Shown piece after piece: positions 11,568 through 23,500 of a DNA stretch of 64,000 bases. The DNA is from Antedon bifida. Its lineage: Eukaryota > Echinodermata > Crinoidea > Comatulida > Antedonidae. The stretch's first letter is position 1. Every line of letters begins with the position of its first letter. A model generated the notes under the pieces. That model searched no databases. It had not been told where the DNA came from and saw nothing but the letters and a program-made list of their open reading frames with translations. The stretch covers positions 24,285,820-24,349,819 of the forward strand of contig OY727096.1 in assembly GCA_963402885.1 (NCBI GenBank), in the 5' to 3' direction. The translations under genes and the position numbers were made by a program.

Positions 11568-14056
11568 GTAAAATTACATCATTGTGCTATTATTTTGCCC
11601 GAAAGTCCTCGAATTATATAGGTAGTTACAAGAATACTAAACTTGGTAGATCCTATAGTCATTGAGGAAGGTCCAAGTATCTGAGAAGGATTGAACTAAA
11701 GTATATTTTCTGTTAATTGATTAAAATCGGAACAAATCGTGTTGCAACTTTACTTGGCTGCCTTGTGTAAATTATTATATGTTTTCTCAAGGTTCGATTA
11801 AAAAAATTGGTCTTTTTATAGATCGTTGGAATCAAGCATCTATTAATTATTCGTTTAATTTTCTAAGGGACTTTAAAACATAAAACAAAAAGGGAAACCC
11901 GTAAAGAATCTCAGCACTTTCATAAACATGCCTGACGCTGAAAAATGAGAACTAATGCATAAATGTTAAATAGGCCTTGTATTCAAAATAACATCTGGAT
12001 ATAGCCAACGAACTTTACTTTTATTAGTGAACAGGAAATATATTTTCATTTATGATGAGTTTTCCGGGCCTGGCCGAGGGCATGGAGTGTTGTGATTTGT
12101 TTAAATAAAAATGTTGGCATAATAAGCCGTTTTACCTTCACCCCTTGGTGTAACCAACGATCATAAATACTGTAGAATCACAACCACCTAATATACAATA
12201 TCATTTCAACTCAACAACTCATTGAGATTATTTGTTAAGAGGTTACGTTGATATCGTAAGTATTAATATTAGGGTTCATCACGCTTGCTGTGGTGCTAAA
12301 TACTAACTTTGAAGATACGTGGTGTACTTAGGCCTACACTTTTGTGAAATTGTGATCAGTGTTATTAGCATAGCGTTAGATAACACCTGACACCTGGCCT
12401 ACCAGTAGTATGCCTATACCGTCGTGCTACGTTCTTGTTACATAACACAATTAATCCAGAGTAGGTCAAACAGGTTGTAACTGTACATCCCGGTTCTGGT
12501 TGTGCACATTTTAAAACAAAACTGCAAAATATTGTCTTTTTACCACCGTAAATATAGAGTTTAATTTGATATTTGGAAGATGGCTCATTGATTAAAATGT
12601 TGAAAATACGGTATTGTGCCAAACAGATCGTGCATATGTGAAAATGGTTTCGTGGCATTTTTGACAGTAGGCCTATCATGGGGTTCTATTGACGATGATG
12701 TTGCATTTGAAGAGTACCTATACTCACTATCGAGGTGTGATTTACTGGGACTAGATGATCCGAAAACAAAATCTCGTGTCTTCTATCGTCTTTAAATTAG
12801 TATGTCAATTTCCAGTCTTCTAAAAATGGATGCTTTTGACTGTGGAGAATTATCTGAACTATCCATGGTTTAAACAAAAGCATTGGACATGTTAAGCTAA
12901 TTAATGATACATTATGAGATAATGTCCGACTTGGTTGGCAGCAATACGCTTCCGTAGTTACATTAATATTGTACATACTATTTATTGGAAGGTCCCTACA
13001 TTTATTTACAGTACATGTATAAATCCAACACGATCATTACTAAAAATAAGGATCGGACAATGTGGGTATATCAGTGGCCGGCTGGTTTTCTCTCTCATTG
13101 GAGATGATAAATATAAGCAACATTCTAAATAAAAACGATAAAATAATCAGCCAGAAAGAGAGAAGTTCGAAACTTTTGGAAACACTAACCTTTCATATCA
13201 GGTGTAAGGGCGATATTTTACTGTTTTAGGCCTATACCATAGATAAGTTTTTTTGAAAGAGTTTTAAAGCTGATTCAACATTCTAAATGTTATATGTGTG
13301 TACTGGACTTTTATTACTATAAAGTTGTATATACGATATTTGCTATAATATTAATTATAATTCATAACTTGATAATTATTTAAAGCAAACTAATTTTAAA
13401 ATACTATGTGGAAAATAAAGAATAATACACTTATTCATTACCATATAGTTAAATGTTATTGCACTGCTGTGTGTGTGGTGATGTCTATGGGGTTTACCTT
13501 TACCTTAGTATCTGAGACAAAAATATCCTCCATGATGATCCTCCATGAGGATGTAAGAAATACTGAAATAAAATAAAATGAACTATTCAATATCATTATA
13601 AAATAATTTAATTAAGTAAAGTAGTAGCTGGTCGATCCTACATTCAACAGTTCAATAGGTAAAATAAACATAAAATACCTTTTATTATGTAGACACAAAA
13701 GTGTTGTTTTCGGTAATGTAGATTATCAGTAAGTCAATCAGACACATGATTCTTGCCTCGAGAAATTCACAATGGAAAAACTTCGAGACAAATCTCTGCC
13801 TTGCATACCTACCAGATCTATCTCAGATGTACCGCGAAATGTAAATTTGATAACATTAGTTTTCACTATTAAGATATTGTTCCATATTTCTATCTTAGCA
13901 AGATATTATAAAGAGTTTTACAACAAAACTTCTGATTTTCCGGTAGATTTTCAACTCAATTTATAAAACAATAAACACTATACTTTAAAATGTTATTAAT
14001 CATCTAAGACACTGTGAAACAAAGTAAGTTTAGTTTTACGAATGTCAAGCATTTTC
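11568..14056. other. Gene-poor stretch between the orphan exon and gene B
   Basis: Apart from the possible relic near 12700, nothing is recognised here. The open stretches at 12365–12679 minus, 12935–13132 plus and 13772–13966 plus have no homology, signal peptide or splice context that I can see. This may be decayed remains of the gene that owned the exon at 11460. Confidence 0.4.
12696..12765 (+). pseudogene. Possible decayed first-exon relic (THYRGVIYW)
   Basis: One frame reads TYTHYRGVIYWD and then a stop, resembling the exon 1 hallmark THYRGGTFYWE. The bases ACTCACTATCGAGGTG match ACTCACTACCGTGGTG of genes C and D at 14 of 16 positions. No signal-peptide frame or donor is preserved. The similarity is short, so this could be chance. 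Confidence 0.35.
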
Positions 14057-14410
14057 AATAATGGTAACCGACAGAAAACGTACAAGGAAAACATCCTTCT
14101 AAAGCCACTTTACCCGAGTCATTATCATTCCGAGAATCATCGTCTACACTTCCTAGAGGGGGAGCGAGCTCCGACAATCTTCTTATTATAAATGCTAAGA
14201 AAACTAAAGAAAACGGCTCTTAATAAATTAGAATGGATAATTAAAGATGTGACTCATCCACTAAGTAGTATTGTAATTTTTAATAGATCTGGTAGAATTC
14301 GGCAATGCAATGTTAAAACCAACGGTTTTAGAGACTCTTATATAATGTATATTTTTCATTTGTTGTATAATAATATTATATGACAATAAATTGAATCTTG
14401 AATCTTGATA
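14057..14410 (+). mobile_element. 5'-truncated LINE 3' end (L2/CR1-like ORF2 C-terminus)
   Basis: The frame 14192–14383 ends …DVTHPLSSIVIFNRSG…NVKTNGFRDSYI, matching the well-known ORF2 tail of L2/Crack/CR1-like elements (DTSHPLHHEF…SGRRYRVP…TNRYRNSFIP). The element finishes with a repeated tail, TTGAATCTTGAATCTTG, as LINEs of this group do. It lies just upstream of gene B's first exon, so it postdates or flanks the promoter region. Confidence 0.65.
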
Positions 14411-14599
14411 TTGCAATGGCCAATGCAATACGAATGGCGGCGGCCTAATAACATTGCATAGAATCTGATGTTGGTATACATCGTTGCGTCTCTAATTTGA
14501 ATACATTTTAAACAGCATTAGTATAATTTGTTTTAAAAATGCTATTGATGTTTATTCATGTTTTGTTTATATGTATTGTAGGCTGTACATTGATTCAAA

Positions 14600-17500
14600 A
14601 TGCAATTGGTGGGTTTACTGCTGTTAGTATGCGCACTTTTCCAAACGATGCAAGCACGTCATTACCGCGGAGGAACATTCCGCTGGGAGAAAATAAACAA
14701 CCGGAAGGTAGGCCTCAATAAATATTTATTTAAACGAAAACTCAACCTTAAATTGTTTGATGCGCTACTTTTAACCTTTTTCAATTCAGATTAAAATTTT
14801 CTGGCGTTTATCGTTTAAAAGAAGTGAAGGGAGTTACCAATGTGAATCCGTAGGATCCAGGATTCTGACTGAACAGATGAACATGTTAAAATGCAAGACC
14901 TGTTCGGATTACGATAAAGAGATTATACATCGACTTCCATTAACCTGCATTGCAACCAGCTTAGAAAATGATTGGAATCTCTTTGAAGGTTCCTATACGT
15001 ATGAGGTGAAAAGTGGTAAATTCACAATGAGGTAAGCTTATAGATATGTTGATTAAATTTTTGTAAATATACTTATACATTATACTACAACGGAACAATA
15101 CATTTTTTAATAGGAATAATAGTTGGAATTTTTGGGTCAGTAAATCGAATGGTAGCACGTGTTATTGAAATATTGTGTGGCACAATGGGCCTAAAGTGGC
15201 ATGGAAAGCTTGCCAACTAAACACCATAGATTGAACTAGCTTTTGCGATTACAGAACGTCTCGCTGCCCCAACATCGATGATATAGTCTGGTAGCATGAA
15301 TTGCCGAAAAAGAAGTGGTTACCAAATGGTCACATAGGTCTACTTAGGTCTACACCCTTGTGTTGTGTTCTAGTGATAATATTGTGAAATATAATGTTAG
15401 TATGCAGTATGTAATAAATGGAGAAGTAATGCCTTTTTTTTTTCAGCTACGAAACCGAAGGACCATGTACAGACAGTAGTTGGCTATATCTGCAAAACTT
15501 CAGTTCTGGAAGATGTTGGAACTTACTGAGTCATGTGGACCTATCTATTGATAATAACTCTCCCCGCGTAACGGCTGGACTACCACTCTATCGTATACGA
15601 CAAGGATGTGAACTGTTCATTGACTTAAAAGGTAAACACAAATTATAAAGCCACGCTATTTGTTTTTTTAATTTGTTTGTTTGACCGGTTCTATTTACTT
15701 CAGTACGTAGAAAATACGTGTGCTCACCAATTCAATTGTTAGATGATGGGTACTTCCGATATTTTATTTGATACCGGTACCACTCTTTGGAATTTATAAT
15801 CATCTCACTCTGGTAGAGGTATGCCTACTTCCAACCAATATCAACAATTAAAATGATGCCATTTATATTTAAAACTTGTTGAAATATACAGGAGAATAAT
15901 ACGACGATTAATAAAGTTATACCAATGAATTTCATACATCAAATGTTTACGTTGTATATATCTTATCGTAGGCATACTACAGATCATGTAATGTTACATT
16001 TTGTGTTTCTTGTTCAGCAAGTGATCCCGACGGTGATGTAGTCAGATGTCGCTGGGCTGATTCAAATAAACAGGAATGCCCAGGTGATGCTAACAAACCC
16101 CGTGTCTGTGATAACCCAAGTAAATATCCAATCAATGCAATCATGTATGAGGTAGGCCTGCTAACTTCTCTAAATTAATTCCGCGTGCGTAGTTTTTTTG
16201 TGTACTTTGTGCTTCTAAATTAGTAACGGATTGTAAAAATACCACAGATTTAATAAAATATAAATATATAGATTGTCCCACTATTTTAAAAAAATGGTTA
16301 TTTTGAATATGCCATTTGAATGTCACATAATATTTATTCATTTTGGATTAAACAACTATTATTTTTATCTTCACTTTTTACGTTTTTGGGGGCAATGCAC
16401 ACTAACAGACGATTAACCATCATGTCACTATTTCTATTCTATATTGGGCATTATTTCCCCAAACTTTTCGCCCATGCATGAGATTCAATCACTGCATATC
16501 TTTTAAGTATTTTTATTTCATTTTAGAATAAGTGCTTCGTAAAATTCCAAACAGAGGGAGTGTACGTTCGTCACACTGAGGGCAATTACTATGGAGTATC
16601 TGTCATGATAGAAGATTTCGACAAGGGCTCAACAACACCTAAGAGTACAGTACCGTACCAGTTTCTTATTCAAGTTACTGAACGTTAGTATTGTACAGTT
16701 AACTCTCCCAAAACGGCTGATGAAATAATGTGGGAGAGTTGACTGAATTAAGATTGATAAAATATTGTTCGAATTTGAGAGAGTTGAAATGTTGTTTATT
16801 ATAGAAAGAATGTCTTTCAAACAATGATGGTTGCACACAATATAGGATAGTAATGTGTTACGAACTGTTGCACATTCATGTTGTAGAAGTGTCTAAGACA
16901 ACATGTTTAGGTAGGCTAACTATAAGAATTCGTCATTTGAATTGAATACGTTAAATCTACATATTAAGGCATCTATATAGTAATATTTTATTTATTTATT
17001 TCGGTACATTAACAAAAATATGTGCAAAAACTAAATTATAAATAACATATATATAAAAAAAATCCAAAACAAAAAACAGCAAAAAATTCAAAAAGCAATC
17101 GAACAGAGTCAGTTAAATATAAACATCACATAATAAATTCTAAACCGTTGATATACTGAAAATTATACTGAAAATTAATTAATTTGGAACGATAGAAATA
17201 TGAGGATAAGGAATAGTCTCGCCCCAACCGAGTTTGATATGCAGATGTTCTAGCCATTAGACAACTGAGGCTTTCATGGTAATGTTCGAATTCAATTGGA
17301 TAGTGACTCAATATGAACAGAAGAACGGGCGCCGTTTGGTGGCAACACTCGACACGAAGGGACCCTTACATTAGGGAAAAAGAAAGTTTTGTTATTTGTT
17401 CGCCACACCTGTGCGCAGTCCGATTAGGCTGCAAGTCGTAGGTTATTCCACCACATTTACATTTAACACTAGGCGTGGTACGGCAGAACATAAATAGGAC

Positions 17501-20500
17501 AAAAAACACACAACACACAGAGATCAACCTGTTTTATATTGGTTCATATTTTAGAAGTCTCAAAGACTATTTATTTATTTATTTATATTTCTGCTAAATA
17601 TGAAACAGTGTTCACAGTTTATGCAATTATGTTTAGCCGGAAGTTGCAGTGGACCGACAGTGGGGTTACTGGAGAAATGTTCCATTATTGAGCCAGGTGA
17701 ACAATGGAAGAATACTGTTTCTGCGTATCTATCAGAAGTGTCTGATGGAAATCGGTGTGTTGATTGATTTTTATGACACGATAAAGATTCAATAAATAGT
17801 TATAACAAGTATTTTAAATTTACGACCAAAATATAAATCTTGGTTCACATTTGGGCGCAACGCAACAACGTTAAACGCAACGTAAAAGTTGACAACCGAC
17901 AATGTTTTTTCACGCTGCTGCTCTAGCCCGCTACGTCACAAGAGATGACGTAATCCGATATAAAGCAAGCAGCAGTTTTAGTACTGAGAGACTGACATTT
18001 TTGCGAAAATGGAAACTCCACTATAATTTATAGGTCACAGCTGCTAGATCCAAAAAACGTCTGGGAAAAGAGTCTAACGGTTGAATGACAAATCCCAAAG
18101 CATTTCTGGTATTTATGAGTCCCATGATATTATATAATACTGTAAATCAAAACAGTCCATGAAAGTTTTTGTTTGTACCATGGAACTATAATTATAGTTC
18201 CATGTTTGTACTAAAGTGACAGAAATTGAGTCTGTGTTTCATATCAAAGTTATTCACTTCTGTAACAAAAAAATAATATTTATTCACATATAAAAAGAGA
18301 AAAGAAACGTTTAATTATAACTCAAAACCATTGTCTAACAGACAATTTAAGTATTTTTTGCTTTAAATTACATTTTTCAGGTAAAATAACTATTATGTGA
18401 CAATAAAATGACACATTCAAAAACAAATTCGAAATAAAAAATATTTTTCAGAGGGACAATATATCTTTAAAACTGTTACGTCAATAAGCGAGCAGCGTTT
18501 TTTGTAAGAAATATTTCTTGTTTAAATTACTTGAGTTGCGCTTATGTCTTTGGGTTCAGTCAGTCTGTTTTATTTGAGAAACAAGATTAAAACATCATAG
18601 GGTATATCTGAAGAAAATGCTTCTTGGATAGTTCTATGATAATTGTTATGATTGAATGCAGTATTATTTGTTGTTGATTTGTATAGAGTTGAAGAGATGA
18701 CGTATATTTTACCAAAAGGCATGTCATACACTGAGGATATTCCTCCGCCAGGTAGATTTGTTCAGAGTACTATCTCATTTCAAACCAGGAAACTTGGAAT
18801 ATATGAATACACTATAACTGCTACTGATGATTTTGGGTATGAGTAACTTCAATATTAGGTTGCACCTGCATACAAATACTGTAGGAAGTTAATCATGTAG
18901 CTCCAATCCACATTTACATCATACATTTTCAAATTATGCAACATGCAACTATTTTTTTTATATCTTCAGTTATCGGTATAGTATACAATATACAGTACAT
19001 AATAGATAACTAGATTAGCTAAATACCAGATTTTTTTTTTCTAAAGGTTGCAAGGAAAGTCTGTCTCTGGAAAAGTTATAGTTAAAGGTCAGGAATTCGA
19101 TTTTTACTATGACAATTATTTGGCACTGTATTTCTAAAAGATAGCTCTGGACTAGCATTATTTTACTCTTTTTTGCTGTGAATTCGATTCTCGACTTTTC
19201 TAGCCTACTTACTCAACAGTAGGCGAAATAAAGTATGAGAAGTCGATAATGCTAATGCAGAACCATAAACAGCTAAAATATGCTAGTCAATGAATATGAA
19301 ATATAGTTTTAAAAAATACTTTTTAACTCTACAGGAGTTTAAGTGATATGTTAATATCTTATGCGTCATATCTTATGCTCTTCTTTTAAACCATGAATCA
19401 AATAAATAGATTAATTTAATTTTACGTCCCTTGGTTTGTTATTCTCATAATCCTATATCACGGTACTAAATTAGTGTGTGCAATCCACACATCAACGCAT
19501 CAAAGCTAAATAGTGTAGTTGGACACGATTTAACTTTTTAAAAACTTTTTTCTTAGATGATGAAGCCGTACTACCACCACCAACCCCGCAGATTTTACCT
19601 ACTGAATCTTACCCAGCTACCAATAGCCAACTGAATGAGACTGTAGAACACTGGTATATTATGTTTGATGGACCGGTAAGGCTGCCTGACTGTTTAAATA
19701 AATAAAAGTAAATAAAAACCCATTGGACCATGGCAGTGTAGTGGCGCCAGGATTTGTGTGCTTTAATATGCAGATAGGACCCGCATACATGTGTCAGTAC
19801 CCTTTAACTTTGCCTATAAATTTTCGTTAGTCGTACTGAAAATGTAAGCAATACATTTATTATTTGATTTCTTTCCCGAAAAATGGGCAAATTCCGGCGG
19901 AATGTTTTTTCTATTAGGTTAAAGCATAAACTACACATGAATATTCATGATGTGTCGGCGACTCTTCCCTTTTGCCACCACTGGTGCCTCCCTTTTTGTT
20001 GGTATGAACGTAAATGTTAATGTATAAACGTTGAAAATACAGATGGTCCTCATTTAACTTAATCATTGCGCTTATAAAAAAACATTTTAAAAGTATTACT
20101 TACGAACGATACATAAAATACAGGAACGGAAAAATATGATTACGCATCCCTGCTGCACACGGTTCTGTAGGCTTATCCCGGAAAACGCTACCAGGCTAAA
20201 GTCGCTATTACCAGAAAAAAAAAAAATTTCGAGATTTTAAATTGTCATTTTTATAATATGTTTATATAATATGTTGTGCAAAAAACTGCAAATTGTAACA
20301 GGGAGATATAGGATATTCGCAAAGTGACGTCAATTGTTGGGTTTTTCAAATGGGGCTTACCCATTTTGTAAGAATGTACCTTCTAATAACACCTAATAGC
20401 CCCAAAAACATCATTCTAAAAGTCGAAAATCCATTTGAGGTCCATTTTAATATTATTCAGATTACAAGACCAGACAGTTCTTCATATATTATGGTAATGG

Positions 20501-23500
20501 ATGGTAAAAATAGAGTGTACGCCAGCTATGATGCTGCGAATCCGAATGAGGTAGAATTTCCAGCAGACGATCCTATGAAAGCTCGGTATAAAGCGCCAAA
20601 AGACTTGGAAGTTGGAAAAACGTATATGATATATATAGAAAAAGATTTTTCAGTCCAAACATTCTCAATAGATTGTTTAATAGCAACAAGCTGCTCATCA
20701 ACAATGGTATACTTCTTTAGTATTCGTAAGTATTTACTAAAGTAGCTTACTATATTATATGTAATTTATATCATCAACAAGATTAATTGCCAACATGCTG
20801 CCATAAAGACTTTGAAATGTAGTTGTTAATGTTTCCACCAATAAGAAAGAAAAGAAATATGGCATGTACATTTTTAGTGATACACCAATTGCTGCTTGTG
20901 TACGTTGCGGTTGGGTGATATGCACGTGACACTGACGTATCACCCTTTTTCTTCACTAGGCCCATTTGAAGAAGATAAAAGACCGAAAATCGAATTAGAA
21001 GAATGCAGTGTAATAGCACCTGGAGAAACTTGGAACAGTTTTGTAATTGCCTCAATTAACCTACAAACTGGTTCGAATGCGTCAGGGTAATGCATTTCTT
21101 TTACAAGATTAGATAATCACATCAGGTTTGGTTAAACGCTTACAGTGACCAGGGCCGTAGCCAGGACTTGTCGAGGTGGGGGTTCGGACACTAAGCATTT
21201 GGGTCACTGCCTACCACCCCCCCCCCCCCCACCTTCCCGCATGGTGGAGGCAATTTTGTTAAATAACACCCTTAGATGGCCGGAAATGGTACTCTCGCAC
21301 ATCAAATTCATGATAAATGGCACCTCTAATTGGCACTATAATGCTCTATGAGGATACACTATACTTCATAGCCAAACATAAATACTGTAGGTTACCGCAG
21401 CGTTCCATTTTTTGATGTACGTCGGAAGAAGGCTATATACTTTACGCATGCTGACTGCCAGTGATATAAACAATCTATAGGTACGCGGTTGTCTGGCAGT
21501 GTACTTTGTACGAATAGTTCATGGCCCAGCTCGCTGTTAGTGCGGTCGGTATTCGCGACAATATCATGTTATATCCAGGGACCAAAAATGCGTATTTATT
21601 TTTCTGGTGAAAATCGGCAATTTATTTGGTACTCTTTGAAATTTACTGACACGTATCGCTCGACGTACGCTTATACAGGGAAGAAGTTAATTAGAGTTAT
21701 TCGCGAACGAGTTAACGATTTTTTTCAATTTACGTATAACCTTTTGTACTGTGGGGCACGTATTTGGAGGATTTTCAGAGATGAGGTGAGGGTATTGGGC
21801 ATGTCGGCGATGGGGGTTCGCAGTCGGTTAAGGGGGTTCACTGTAAACAACTAGCGAATCATCACAATGTGAGTTTGTGTGACATTATTACTTAGTGATT
21901 AAGGGCTATACTGTATCACATACATTCATAGTGTTCTGGTGAATATAGAACAGTGGCAGCAGTATTTTATTGAACATTTTGTTTTATCAGTTGATATTAA
22001 TGAAGAAATATCAAAACATTTTACAAGTGAAAGAGGTTGTGGATAAGGTGGTCTTCTTTCTTCACACTGTATAAACAAATTAAAACCCTGAGAAGAAAAC
22101 AACGCTTTAATTTGTATTTCCATTTTACTGTGTTGACAACAAAAACAAAATGAAAGAAAATCAAGAATAATGTAGAATCCAATTTTATACTTAATTTTTT
22201 TTAATTTTGTATTTTTCTTCTAATTTATTTTCAGTATAACTGAAATCCAAGGCAGTTACCCAAGTGGAATGAAAATGTCATACGTTAAAGATTTAGAACC
22301 AGGCAAAGGAGTTGTCAAATCTAAACTGTCCTTCAAGTCTGAAAAAGAAGGCACCTATGTGTTCAGTTTTACAGCTACTGATGATAATGGGTTTGTATGT
22401 CATATCATATGAGGTTCATTGATTATAAAGATCATAAAGTCAGCATACATAACTACACTCTTGTGCAACTAGAGCAACTGCTGTACGGAAAACAAAAACA
22501 CATCATAACCCAGTACGCATGTCATTGCTAATTAATTTTTTTTGTGTGAAATAATTTGTGTTAATATTTCAATGTTTAACCAGGCAAAAGAGTGAGATTT
22601 ATTAACGTGTTTAACCGAGTTAACTCAATTAATTTACAGTATTCAAAGTAATCAAAAGTCAGGATATTTGATTGTATCTGGTAGGTTTTCTACAATAGTC
22701 ATATCTTATATAGTTTATAACACATGGGTTTATCCTTGTCATTTGATTGGTTAATGACGTTCATCGTAACGTTCTAAGCTTATCCTTGCAATTTGTGGTT
22801 CAGTAATAGTTTTACTGCATGATGAAAGTTATTTTAATTATGCTATTAAATAGTTCTACATTATAGCGTAGCGCTACGCTGTGCTATAATAGTGTATGAC
22901 GCAACGCACAAAGACGTAATAACGCTCGCAACGAATCACATGGCCTCCGAAATGCCAGGTAAAAATAAAAATGACAATGGATTACAAGTACTAACATAAC
23001 CGAGTTCTACCCTAAAATCGATTTTTTTTAAACAATTTTCTAATGTTGTTCTCTTGTTACTGGTATTATAGCGGGTGGTATTCCCATGAATACTGATTTA
23101 AAAAGCCCTGTTCTTCTACCAGATCAGTCAACCCCTGCTCGCAACTCTTCATACGAGGGAAGGGAGACATTTTGGACAATCAAATTTGATTCAAACGTAA
23201 GTTGCATTTTTAGGTGTTGTCTTGACAACAGATGTGTGCATTATTTAAACATTAAGACAATAATAAATGCGTATTCAAAGATTTTAACTTCCTCCTGGAA
23301 ATTTTATAATATTGCATGCTGGAAATATATATATAAAGTATATTTTCGTATCGTAGTTGTTCCAGATTTGAAAGCATAATATGTCTAGGCCTAATGTAGC
23401 AAATTTGAAGATAGCCTAATTTCTTTGGAACATTATTAAATTAAATTAAGGTATTGTCATACTAATGAACATATTTATATTCCTTGTTTAATTAGGTGAC

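Noticed and set aside
12365-12679. Minus-strand open stretch of 104 codons
   Set aside because: Low-complexity spacer sequence with no motif, no splice context and no conservation with other spacers.
14600-20725. Gene B exons 1–10 as a separate gene lacking a ZP module
   Set aside because: Exon 10 ends with a good GTAAGT donor and at the phase that the next exon needs, with no stop or poly(A) signal in the short intron. One long gene is the simpler reading.
21489-21854. Open stretch of 121 codons in a gene B intron
   Set aside because: It lies within an apparent dispersed repeat and matches no family I recognise. I treat it as part of the repeat rather than a gene.
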